From Streptomyces sp. XM4193 (lineage in GTDB: Bacteria > Actinomycetota > Actinomycetes > Streptomycetales > Streptomycetaceae): a stretch of DNA of 64,000 bases. The position numbers were made by a program, and so were the translations under genes. Under the pieces are notes generated by a model that saw only the letters and a list, made by a program, of their open reading frames with translations, was not told where the DNA came from and ran no database searches. Below, one piece after another: positions 53,751-61,433 of the stretch; position 1 is the first letter of the stretch; each line of letters opens with the position of its first letter. Where the stretch lies: contig NZ_JALLGK010000006.1 of the NCBI RefSeq assembly GCF_023072595.1, positions 124,001-188,000 of the forward strand, read 5' to 3'.

Positions 53751-55544
53751 ATGTCCCTGCTCCTGTCCCGCCGCGACCTCGACTTCCTGCTCCACGACTG
53801 GCTCCGGGTGACCGACCTGACCTCTCGCGAGCGGTACGCCGAGCACTCGCGCGAGACCTTCGACGCCGTGCTCGATCTGAGCGCCCGGCTGGCCGAGGAG
53901 CGGTTCGCCCCGCACAACCGGAAGGCGGACGCCCAGGAGCCGACGTTCGACGGCGAGCGGGTGCACACCGTGCCCGAAGTCGCCGACGCGCTGCGGGCGT
54001 TCGGCCGCTCGGGACTGACCGGCGCGACCATGGACGCCTCGGTCGGCGGCGGACAGCTGCCGAACGTCGTGGCCAACGCCTGCTTCGCGTGGTTCCAGGC
54101 CGCGAACGTGGGCACCAGCGCGTACCCCTTCCTGACCATGGGCAACGCCAACCTGCTGCTCGCGCACGGGAGTCCGGAGCAGATCGGGACCTACGTCCGG
54201 CCGATGGTCGAGGGGCGTTTCTTCGGCACGATGTGCCTGTCGGAGCCGCAGGCCGGCTCCTCGCTCGCCGACGTCACGACCAGGGCGGAGCCCAGGCCCG
54301 ACGGCGGCTACCGGCTGTTCGGCAACAAGATGTGGATCTCCGGCGGCGACCACGAACTGTCGGAGAACATCGTCCACCTGGTTCTCGCGCGCATCCCCGG
54401 CGGCCCGGCCGGGGTGAAGGGGCTGTCGCTGTTCGTCGTGCCCAAGTACCTGGTGCGCGAGGACGGTTCGCCGGGCGAGCGCAACGACGTGGTGCTCGCC
54501 GGGCTCAACCACAAGATGGGCTACCGGGGCACCACCAACACCCTGCTCAACTTCGGCGAGGGCGCCCACACGCCCCGGGGCGAGCCCGGCGCCCTCGGGG
54601 AGCTGGTCGGCGAGCCGCACCGCGGGCTGTCGTACATGTTCCACATGATGAACGAGGCTCGCATCGGTGTCGGGCTCGGTGCCGCCGCTCTCGGGTACAC
54701 CGGCTATCTGCACGCGCTGGACTACGCCCGCAACCGCCCGCAGGGCCGCCCGCTCGGCGCCAGGGACCCTCAGACCCCGCAGACGCCGATCATCGACCAT
54801 GCCGACGTGCGGCGGATGCTGCTGGCCCAGAAGTCCTACGTCGAGGGCGCGTTGGCGCTCACGCTCTACTGCGGGCGGCTGGTCGACGAGCAGCGGACGG
54901 CCGAGGACGCCGAGGACCGGGACCGCGCCAAGACGCTGCTGGACGTGCTGACCCCGATCGCCAAGAGCTGGCCGAGCCAGTACGGGCTGGAGGCCAACAG
55001 CCTCGCCATCCAGGTGCACGGCGGGTACGGCTACACCCGCGAGTACCCGGTCGAGCAGTTCTACCGCGACAACCGGCTCAACCCGATCCACGAGGGCACC
55101 CACGGCATCCACGGCCTGGACCTGCTGGGCCGCAAGGCGGTCATGGACGGCGGCGCCGGACTGCGGCTGCTGGCCGAGCGGATCACGGCGACGACGGCCC
55201 GCGCGCACCACGCCGGCGGAGCGGCGGCCGGGTACGCCCGGGAGCTGGACGGGTGCGTCGCCCGCACCCTCAAGGTGACGGCCAGACTGTGGGCCGACGG
55301 CGATCCGGCGACCGCACTGGCCAACGCCACGGTCTACCTCGAAGCGGTGGGGCATGTGGTGGTGGCCTGGATGTGGCTGGAGCAGCTGCTGGCCGCCGAG
55401 GGGCACGACAGCGCCTTCCACGACGGCAAGCGGGGCGCCTGCCGGTTCTTCTACCGGCACGAACTGCCGCGCGTACAGGCCCAGTTCGACCTGCTGGAGA
55501 GCCTGGACCGGACCGCCGTCGACTTCCCCGACGACGGCTTCTGA
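53751..55544 (+). CDS. acyl-CoA dehydrogenase with C-terminal extension
   Basis: A 597-residue FadE-like flavoenzyme, longer than the usual 380-400 because of a C-terminal domain of the acyl-CoA-dehydrogenase-C type. It has GTMCLSEPQAGSSLADVTTRAEP, NKMWISGGDHELSENIVHLVLAR, the MMNEARIGVGLGAA helix and IQVHGGYGYTREYPVEQFYRDNRLNPIHEGTHGIHG-type catalytic region with its Glu. It should oxidise acyl-CoA in beta-oxidation; the chain length is unknown. ATG after GGAGAGTG. A palindromic site lies upstream. Confidence 0.95.
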   Translation: MSLLLSRRDLDFLLHDWLRVTDLTSRERYAEHSRETFDAVLDLSARLAEERFAPHNRKADAQEPTFDGERVHTVPEVADALRAFGRSGLTGATMDASVGGGQLPNVVANACFAWFQAANVGTSAYPFLTMGNANLLLAHGSPEQIGTYVRPMVEGRFFGTMCLSEPQAGSSLADVTTRAEPRPDGGYRLFGNKMWISGGDHELSENIVHLVLARIPGGPAGVKGLSLFVVPKYLVREDGSPGERNDVVLAGLNHKMGYRGTTNTLLNFGEGAHTPRGEPGALGELVGEPHRGLSYMFHMMNEARIGVGLGAAALGYTGYLHALDYARNRPQGRPLGARDPQTPQTPIIDHADVRRMLLAQKSYVEGALALTLYCGRLVDEQRTAEDAEDRDRAKTLLDVLTPIAKSWPSQYGLEANSLAIQVHGGYGYTREYPVEQFYRDNRLNPIHEGTHGIHGLDLLGRKAVMDGGAGLRLLAERITATTARAHHAGGAAAGYARELDGCVARTLKVTARLWADGDPATALANATVYLEAVGHVVVAWMWLEQLLAAEGHDSAFHDGKRGACRFFYRHELPRVQAQFDLLESLDRTAVDFPDDGF

Positions 55545-55612
55545 GCAGCTCCCCGCCGCACGCACGATGCCCAGGGACGACTCCGGACCCGGCGTCCCGG
55601 CTCGGGACCCGG

Positions 55613-55641
55613 CGTCCCGGCCCCCGACACGGGCCGGGACG
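55613..55641. terminator. bidirectional hairpin terminator
   Basis: An 11-bp perfect stem, CGTCCCGGCCC with GGGCCGGGACG, encloses the loop CCGACAC. It sits between the convergent dehydrogenase and SorC regulator genes. Confidence 0.8.
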
Positions 55642-55693
55642 GCCCCGGGCCGCGGGAGACCCCGGCGGTTCGGGGCCGCGCCGCAGCGAGCGG

Positions 55694-56713
55694 CTACGCG
55701 GCGGCGTCGGGGTCGGTGCGCTCGCGCGCCGGGTGCGGGCCGGGTCTGAGCTCCTTGAGCAGCCGGTCGGCGGCCGCGGTGTCGGTGACCAGGCTGGTCA
55801 CCAGGCCGGAGCGCAGTACGGCGTTGATCGCCTCGGCCTTGCGCCCGCCGCCGGCGATCGCCACCACCTCCGGCACCCGGCGCAGCCGGTCGGCCTCCAC
55901 GGTGATGCAGCGCTCCCCCAGGTCGCGCCCGATCCGGCGCCCCTCGGCGTCGAAGAGGTGCGCGGACATCTCCGCGGCGACACCGAGCGAGGCGTAGTGC
56001 GCCCGCTCCTGCTCGGAGAGCATGTCGTGCACGGTGGAGACGCCCGGCTCCCAGGAGCCGATGGAGACGGCCGCGACTGTCACCTTGTCGAAGTACTCGA
56101 AGGCGGCGGCGATCCCGGTCTGGTGGCGCAGCGCCTCGGCGGTCGCCGGGTCCGGCAGCAGCATCGGCGCGTAGATCGGATGCGCCTCCCCGCCGGCGAC
56201 CTCGGCCGCGCGGCGGACCGCCTCGACCGAACCTCGGTCGGCGGTGCCCGCGTCGTACACGCCGGTGAGCTGGACGACGGTGCAGGGCGGCAGCCGGCGC
56301 AGCGCGGTGGCCATGTGGATCGTCGAACGCCCCCAGGCGAGCCCGAGCACATCGCCCTCGGTGACCAGCTCGCCGAGCAGGTCCGCGGCCACCTCACCGA
56401 GGTTCTCCGGGTCGGCCGCGTCCTCGGCAGCCTCGGCGGGCGCCTCGACGACGACCGCGTGCCGCAGTCCGTAGCGGGCGCGCAGTGCGTCCGAGCGCTC
56501 GGCGTCCAGCTCGGCCGGCACCCGGATCTCGATACGGATCAGATCGCGCTCCAGTGCCGTCTCCAGCACCCGGGCGACCTTGAAGCGGCTCACCCCGAAC
56601 TCGTCGGCGATCTGGATCTTGGACTTGCCCTCCAGATAGAAGCGCCGCGCCATCGCCGCCGCCTGCATCAGCTCGGCGGGCCCCATCCTCGTCGCCGCCC
56701 GACCCGTCGACAC
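55694..56713 (-). CDS. SorC-family sugar-binding transcriptional regulator
   Basis: A 339-residue regulator. The N-terminal HTH is MARRFYLEGKSKIQIADEFGVSRFKVARVLETA. A SorC-type sugar-phosphate-binding domain follows (GLAWGRSTIHMATALRRLPPCTVVQLTGVYD, VAIAGGGRKAEAINAVLRSG). The effector is probably a sugar phosphate. It lies next to rpe, whose product interconverts pentose phosphates, so pentose phosphates are a reasonable guess. Start GTG at 56713; an ATG ten codons later is possible. Confidence 0.93.
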   Translation of the reverse strand: MSTGRAATRMGPAELMQAAAMARRFYLEGKSKIQIADEFGVSRFKVARVLETALERDLIRIEIRVPAELDAERSDALRARYGLRHAVVVEAPAEAAEDAADPENLGEVAADLLGELVTEGDVLGLAWGRSTIHMATALRRLPPCTVVQLTGVYDAGTADRGSVEAVRRAAEVAGGEAHPIYAPMLLPDPATAEALRHQTGIAAAFEYFDKVTVAAVSIGSWEPGVSTVHDMLSEQERAHYASLGVAAEMSAHLFDAEGRRIGRDLGERCITVEADRLRRVPEVVAIAGGGRKAEAINAVLRSGLVTSLVTDTAAADRLLKELRPGPHPARERTDPDAAA

Positions 56714-56926
56714 TGCAACTCACCTCACTGTTAGCCGCCCTCGCGCGTCAACGCACGGACGTCATCCTCGCAGATTCGCCGGGACCATGATCAGTACCGG
56801 CCGGGGCGCCCCGCCGGTGGGCGGCGGGGCGTACCGCTTCCGCAACTGCGCGGCTCGCGCGGGTGCGAGGTGCCCGCGGGCGCGGGCGCGGGCCGGTGGC
56901 CCGCACTCACGACGCCGGCACCGCTT

Positions 56927-56949
56927 CCCGCGCGCACGCTCCGCGCGGG
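56927..56949. terminator. hairpin terminator after rpe
   Basis: An 8-bp GC stem, CCCGCGCG with CGCGCGGG, encloses the loop CACGCTC. It lies 18 nt beyond the rpe stop on the minus strand and closes the fmt-rsmB-rpe unit. Confidence 0.65.
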
Positions 56950-56966
56950 GTCGGTGCGGGAGGGGT

Positions 56967-57650
56967 TCAGTGCCGACAGGCACGCACCCCGGCCTCCTCG
57001 GCCTGCTGCCGCAGCATGCGCACCGCGGCGGCCGGGTCGTCCGTGCCGTAGACGGCGTTGCCCGCCACGAAGACGTCCGCGCCGGCCTCGGCGCAGCGCT
57101 CGATGGTCTCGGCGGAGACACCGCCGTCGACCTGGAGCCACATCTCCAGCCCGTGCTTCTCGATCAGCTGCCGGGTGCGGCGGATCTTGGGCAGCATGAT
57201 GTCCAGGAACGCCTGCCCGCCGAAGCCGGGCTCGACCGTCATCACCAGCAGCATGTCCAGCTCCGGCAGCAGGTCCTCGTACGGCTCGATCGGCGTCGCC
57301 GGCTTCAGCGCCATGGAGGCGCGGGCACCCTTGGCCTTGATCTCACGGGCCAGCCGCACCGGAGCCGCGGCGGCCTCCGCGTGGAAGGTGACGGAGCCGG
57401 CGCCCGCTTCGACGTACTGCGGCGCCCAGCGGTCCGGTTCCTCGATCATCAGATGGCAGTCCAGCGGGATTTCCGTCGCCCTGCTCAACGACTCGACCAC
57501 CGGCAGACCGATGGTGAGGTTGGGCACGAAGTGATTGTCCATCACATCGACATGGAGCCAGTCGGCGCCGTCCTGGCCACCGATCCGTTCCGCGTCCTGT
57601 GCGAGCCGGGCGAAGTCGGCCGAGAGAATGCTGGGATTGATCTGAACCAT
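56967..57650 (-). CDS. rpe: ribulose-phosphate 3-epimerase
   Basis: A 227-residue TIM-barrel epimerase that interconverts ribulose 5-phosphate and xylulose 5-phosphate. Family motifs are INPSILSADFARLAQD, WLHVDVMDNHFVPNLTIG with the metal-site His/Asp, VMTVEPGFGGQAFL and QVDGGVSAETI. It follows rsmB by 33 bp on the same strand. Confidence 0.97.
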   Translation of the reverse strand: MVQINPSILSADFARLAQDAERIGGQDGADWLHVDVMDNHFVPNLTIGLPVVESLSRATEIPLDCHLMIEEPDRWAPQYVEAGAGSVTFHAEAAAAPVRLAREIKAKGARASMALKPATPIEPYEDLLPELDMLLVMTVEPGFGGQAFLDIMLPKIRRTRQLIEKHGLEMWLQVDGGVSAETIERCAEAGADVFVAGNAVYGTDDPAAAVRMLRQQAEEAGVRACRH

Positions 57651-57683
57651 GGCCCCAGTATGTCCCTTGGAGGGCCCGACTCC

Positions 57684-59111
57684 TCAACCGGTGCGACGCA
57701 GCAGCGCCAGATACATCGCGTCGGTGCCGTGCCGATGCGGCCATAGTTGGACATCCGGCCCCTCGCCCAACTCCGGTACGCCCGGCAGCAGCGGCCGGGC
57801 GTCGATCCACTGGGCGGACTCGCTCTTGAGCACGTCGTCGACGACGGCGCGGGTCTCGGCCAGATGCGGCGAACAGGTCGCGTAGCCGACCACGCCTCCC
57901 GGCCGGGTCGAGCGCAACGCCTCGGTGAGCAGGCCGCGTTGGAGCGGCGCGAAGCCGTCCAGGTCCTCCGGGCGGCGGCGCCAGCGCGCTTCGGGACGAC
58001 GGCGCAGCGCGCCAAGTCCCGTACAGGGCACGTCGACCAGCACCCGGTCGAAGGTCCCGGGACGCCATGCCGGCCGGGTGCCGTCGACGGTCACGACGCC
58101 GTGGTCCCCCGGGCCGCCGGCCAGCGCCCGGGCCACCAGCCCGGCACGGTGCGGCTGTTTCTCGGCGGCCAGCAGCGACGCACCGCGCTCCGCGGCGAGC
58201 GCCGCCAGCAGCGCCGCCTTGCCGCCCGGCCCCGCGCAGCCGTCCAGCCAACGGCGGTCGGGCCCCTCCAGCGGAGCCGCAGCCAGCGCCAGCGCCACCA
58301 GCTGGCTGCCCTCGTCCTGGACGCCGGCGCGGCCCTCGGCCACCGCGGGGATCGCGCCCGGCTCACCGCCCTCGGAGAGCCGCACCGCGTACGGCGACCA
58401 GCGTCCGGGCTCGGCGTCCGGCTGCTCCAGCAGCTCAGCGGAGGTGGAGCGACCGGGACGGGCGACCAGGGTGACCGCGGGGCGGGTGTTGTCCGCCTCC
58501 AGCAGCTCCTCCACTCCGGAGCGACCGCCGCCGAGCGCGTCCCACAGCGCGGAGACGATCCAGCGCGGGTGGGCGTGGACGAGGCCGAGGTGGTCCTCGG
58601 GGTCCTCGTCGTAGGGCGGGGCGACGCGCTCCAGCCAGCCGTCCAGATCGTGCGCGGTGATCCGCCGCAGCACCGCGTTGACGAACTTCGCCCGACCGTC
58701 GCCCAGCACACAGCGCGCCAGCTCCACGGTCGAACTCACCGCGGCGTGCGGCGGGATCCGGGTGCCCAGCACCTGGTGCGCGCCCAGCGACAGCACGTCG
58801 AGCACCGGCGGGTCCACCTCCCGCAGCGGGCGGTCCACGCACTGGCCGATGATCGCGTCGTAGGTGCCCTGCCTGCGCAGAGTGCCGTAGACCAGCTCGG
58901 TGGCGAGCGCCGCGTCCCTGCTGTCGAAGGCCGAACCGTCCGGACCCGGCGGTGCCTGGCGCGCCTTCCGCAGCAGCGGCGGCAGGACGAGGTTGGCGTA
59001 CGCGTCCCGCTCGTCCACCGCCCTCAGCGCCTCGAAGGCGAGGATGCGCACGGGGTCCCGCTGCGGACGGCGGTAGGGCTTGCGGGGGCGACGGGATGAC
59101 TGGTCGGTCAA
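57684..59111 (-). CDS. rsmB: 16S rRNA (cytosine-967-C5) methyltransferase RsmB
   Basis: A 475-residue enzyme. The N-terminal NusB-like RNA-binding domain covers about 20-160 (RILAFEALRAVDERDAYANLVLP). The SAM-dependent methyltransferase domain (about 230-475) has LDGCAGPGGKAALLAALA, DVPCTGLGALRRRPEARWRR with the release Cys and VGYATCSPHLAETRAVVDDVL with the nucleophile Cys. A basic N-terminal tail of about 20 residues precedes. It lies between fmt and rpe, all leftward. Confidence 0.96.
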   Translation of the reverse strand: MTDQSSRRPRKPYRRPQRDPVRILAFEALRAVDERDAYANLVLPPLLRKARQAPPGPDGSAFDSRDAALATELVYGTLRRQGTYDAIIGQCVDRPLREVDPPVLDVLSLGAHQVLGTRIPPHAAVSSTVELARCVLGDGRAKFVNAVLRRITAHDLDGWLERVAPPYDEDPEDHLGLVHAHPRWIVSALWDALGGGRSGVEELLEADNTRPAVTLVARPGRSTSAELLEQPDAEPGRWSPYAVRLSEGGEPGAIPAVAEGRAGVQDEGSQLVALALAAAPLEGPDRRWLDGCAGPGGKAALLAALAAERGASLLAAEKQPHRAGLVARALAGGPGDHGVVTVDGTRPAWRPGTFDRVLVDVPCTGLGALRRRPEARWRRRPEDLDGFAPLQRGLLTEALRSTRPGGVVGYATCSPHLAETRAVVDDVLKSESAQWIDARPLLPGVPELGEGPDVQLWPHRHGTDAMYLALLRRTG

Positions 59112-59360
59112 GGGAAAGGTGCTCCGGAGCGTGGGTCGGTGCGAACCCGTTCAGCGTACGCCGCGCCGCCCGGCCGGTACGCCGCGGTCACCGGCCGGGA
59201 GGCGTGGCGGGGCGGAGGCCCGACCGCACGGCGGCGTTCGCGCGGCGGAGTGCGTGCCGTGGCGTTCGCGCGGCGGCAGATTGGCCGGGGCGGCAGCTTC
59301 GGGTCGGCGGCAGTGGGGGCCGGGCCCGGTCGGCGGTGTCGGGCCGGACGGGGTGGGCGG

Positions 59361-60293
59361 TCAGTCGCCCAGGGTGCTGCCGGAGGCCAACCGCGCTCCG
59401 CGGGCCCAGTCGGCGGCCTTCATCGGCCGCTTGCCCTGGGGCTGGACCCACAGCAGCTCGACCGCGTGCGATCCCGTACCCACGTGCACCGTGTGCTTGC
59501 CTACCGCCAACTCCCCCGGCGCCAGTCCGGTCACCGCCGGATCGGGGGCGGCCTGGATCAGCTTGAGCCGGTCGCCGCCGAACCGCGTCCAGGCGCCGGG
59601 AGCGGGCGAGCAGCCGCGCACGACGCGGTCCACTCTCAGCGCGGGAGCCTTCCAGTCGACCCGGGCGTCCTCGACGGTGATCTTCGGCGCGTGGGTCACC
59701 CCGTTCTCGTCCTGCGGCACGGGGTGCAGCGTGCCGTCCTCGATGCCGTCCATGGTGGCCGCGAGCAACCCGCTGCCGGCGAAGGCGAGTCGGGTGAGCA
59801 GGTCGCCGCTGGTGTCGGTGCGCCGCACCTCCTCGGTGACGACCCCGTAGACGGGACCGGAGTCCAGCGACTCCTCGATGCGGAAGGTGGCCGCACCGGT
59901 CATCTCGTCGCCGGCGAGCACCGCGTGCTGCACCGGCGCGGCGCCGCGCCAGGCGGGCAGCAGGGAGAAGTGCAGGTTGACCCAGCCGTGTGCGGGGATG
60001 TCCAGCACCGGGCGCGGCAGCAGCGCTCCGTAGGCGACGACGGGGCAGCAGTCCGGGGAGAGTTGGCGCAGCCGCTGCTGGAACTCCTCCTCGCGGGGGT
60101 GACGGGGCTTCAGCACCTCGATGCCGGCTTCCTCCGCCCGCTCGCCGATCGGGCTCGCCACCAGCCGCCGACCCCGGCCCGCCGGCGCGTCCGGCCTGGT
60201 CACCACCGCGACCACCTCGTGGCGTTCCGAGGCGATCAGTGCGTCCAGTGCGGGTACGGCAACCTCGGGGGTGCCGGCGAAGACAAGCCTCAT
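59361..60293 (-). CDS. fmt: methionyl-tRNA formyltransferase
   Basis: A 310-residue enzyme that formylates initiator Met-tRNA with 10-formyl-THF. The N-terminal formyltransferase fold has MRLVFAGTPEVAVPALDAL, VNLHFSLLPAWRGAAPVQ with the catalytic Asn/His and TFRIEESLDSGPV with the catalytic Asp. The C-terminal OB-like tRNA-binding domain starts near 205. It heads the fmt-rsmB-rpe group; 249 bp separate it from rsmB. Confidence 0.98.
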   Translation of the reverse strand: MRLVFAGTPEVAVPALDALIASERHEVVAVVTRPDAPAGRGRRLVASPIGERAEEAGIEVLKPRHPREEEFQQRLRQLSPDCCPVVAYGALLPRPVLDIPAHGWVNLHFSLLPAWRGAAPVQHAVLAGDEMTGAATFRIEESLDSGPVYGVVTEEVRRTDTSGDLLTRLAFAGSGLLAATMDGIEDGTLHPVPQDENGVTHAPKITVEDARVDWKAPALRVDRVVRGCSPAPGAWTRFGGDRLKLIQAAPDPAVTGLAPGELAVGKHTVHVGTGSHAVELLWVQPQGKRPMKAADWARGARLASGSTLGD

Positions 60294-60648
60294 CGGTGCG
60301 GTTTCACCTCTCCAACTGCGCGGGCGGGCGCATCAGTCTACGGTCCCCGCACACCGGCGCCCGGGGGGCGTGCAGGGGTGCGGACGTGGTGCGCGGCAGG
60401 CCGTGCACCACCTGAGCGTGACCGTGTGCCGAGTGAGGCGTTTGTCAGGACGTTCTCCCGGTCAAGTCCCCTTGACCGGCGGCATCCCCGGGCCCGACCA
60501 CCGGGCCGACTCGCAGAACCGCACACCGCTCGCACCCGTACACCGACCGTCGCACCGATCCGTCGGAGCACATGTACGGGGCAGTCATCACGCAGCACCG
60601 GGACGCCGACAGCGCCCCGCATCCGACGCAGGTCCGAGAGGCTAGTCC
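60294..60648. other. divergent intergenic region with a perfect inverted repeat
   Basis: A 355-bp gap between fmt (leftward) and the HTH protein gene (rightward). It holds the inverted repeat at 60458-60479 and presumably two promoters. I see no gene. Confidence 0.6.
60458..60479. repeat. 9-bp perfect inverted repeat
   Basis: CCGGTCAAG and CTTGACCGG are separated by TCCC. The position between divergent genes, about 165-170 bp from each start, fits an operator or an RNA hairpin. It has no T-tail. Confidence 0.85.
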
Positions 60649-61155
60649 ATGTCCGACCACGCCACGTTCGACGCCCAGGCACGCGCAAGTCTGCACCTGT
60701 TGGTACGGGACATCGAGCGGGTCCGCCGGCAGGTGGAGGCGATGCGCACCCTCACCTCCCAGCTCGGCACCGTCTACCGGCCGCGCCGCACCAGCCCGTC
60801 GACCGGTTTCGTCGTGTACGGCCGCGCCCCGGCACCCACCGTCGCCCTCGCACAGGAGCTGCGCGAGCACGTCGAGACGCTGGTGACGGCGGCGGTCGAC
60901 TTCGACCGTTCGCTCGGCTTCTCCTGGGACTCGGTGGGCTCCGCACTCGGCGTCACCAAGCAGGCGGTGCACCGGCGTTACGGTGCCCGGCGTTCCGAGC
61001 GGGCCACCTACCCACCGCCCGGCCCGCCCGGCAGGCCGGTGACCACCGCCGAATCGGCAGAGGCCGCCGGACCGGCGGGCGCCGAACCGCAGACCGACCG
61101 GGCGACACAGGGCGAAGGACGCCCCCAGGTGGTGCCCAGGCCGCGCAACGGCTGA
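60649..61155 (+). CDS. conserved hypothetical protein with C-terminal HTH
   Basis: A 168-residue protein. Residues 8-45 are an amphipathic helix (LHLLVRDIERVRRQVEAMRTL). A segment LAQELREHVETLVTAAVDFDRSLG follows. Then a HTH-like motif reads FSWDSVGSALGVTKQAVHRRYG at about 98-119, and a Pro/Ala-rich tail. The motif resembles DNA-binding HTH of small actinomycete proteins found near fmt and priA. Its target is unknown. ATG at 60649. Confidence 0.85.
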   Translation: MSDHATFDAQARASLHLLVRDIERVRRQVEAMRTLTSQLGTVYRPRRTSPSTGFVVYGRAPAPTVALAQELREHVETLVTAAVDFDRSLGFSWDSVGSALGVTKQAVHRRYGARRSERATYPPPGPPGRPVTTAESAEAAGPAGAEPQTDRATQGEGRPQVVPRPRNG

Positions 61156-61210
61156 ATCCCCGCTGCCCCTGCTCTCCCCCGGCCGCATCCCGCCACCCCT
61201 GCCGTACGCG

Positions 61211-61232
61211 CGCCCGGCAACCGAACCGGGCG
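61211..61232. terminator. possible bidirectional hairpin terminator
   Basis: A 7-bp stem, CGCCCGG with CCGGGCG, encloses CAACCGAA. It lies between the convergent HTH-protein and priA genes. Confidence 0.5.
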
Positions 61233-61433
61233 GCGCGGCCGGCCGGCACCGACCCGCCGCACGTCAACCCGACGCCGCGGCGGGCCCGTTCGCCCATGTC
61301 GGCCCCTTCTTCCCGAGCCGGCTCCTCCCTCGAGAACGCCCGCCCCACCCGACGCAGGCTCTCTCGCCCCACCGCGCGCCACACCCGCGCCGGGCGCTCG
61401 ACCCGACACCGCGCCCCACCCGACGCCGGGCGC

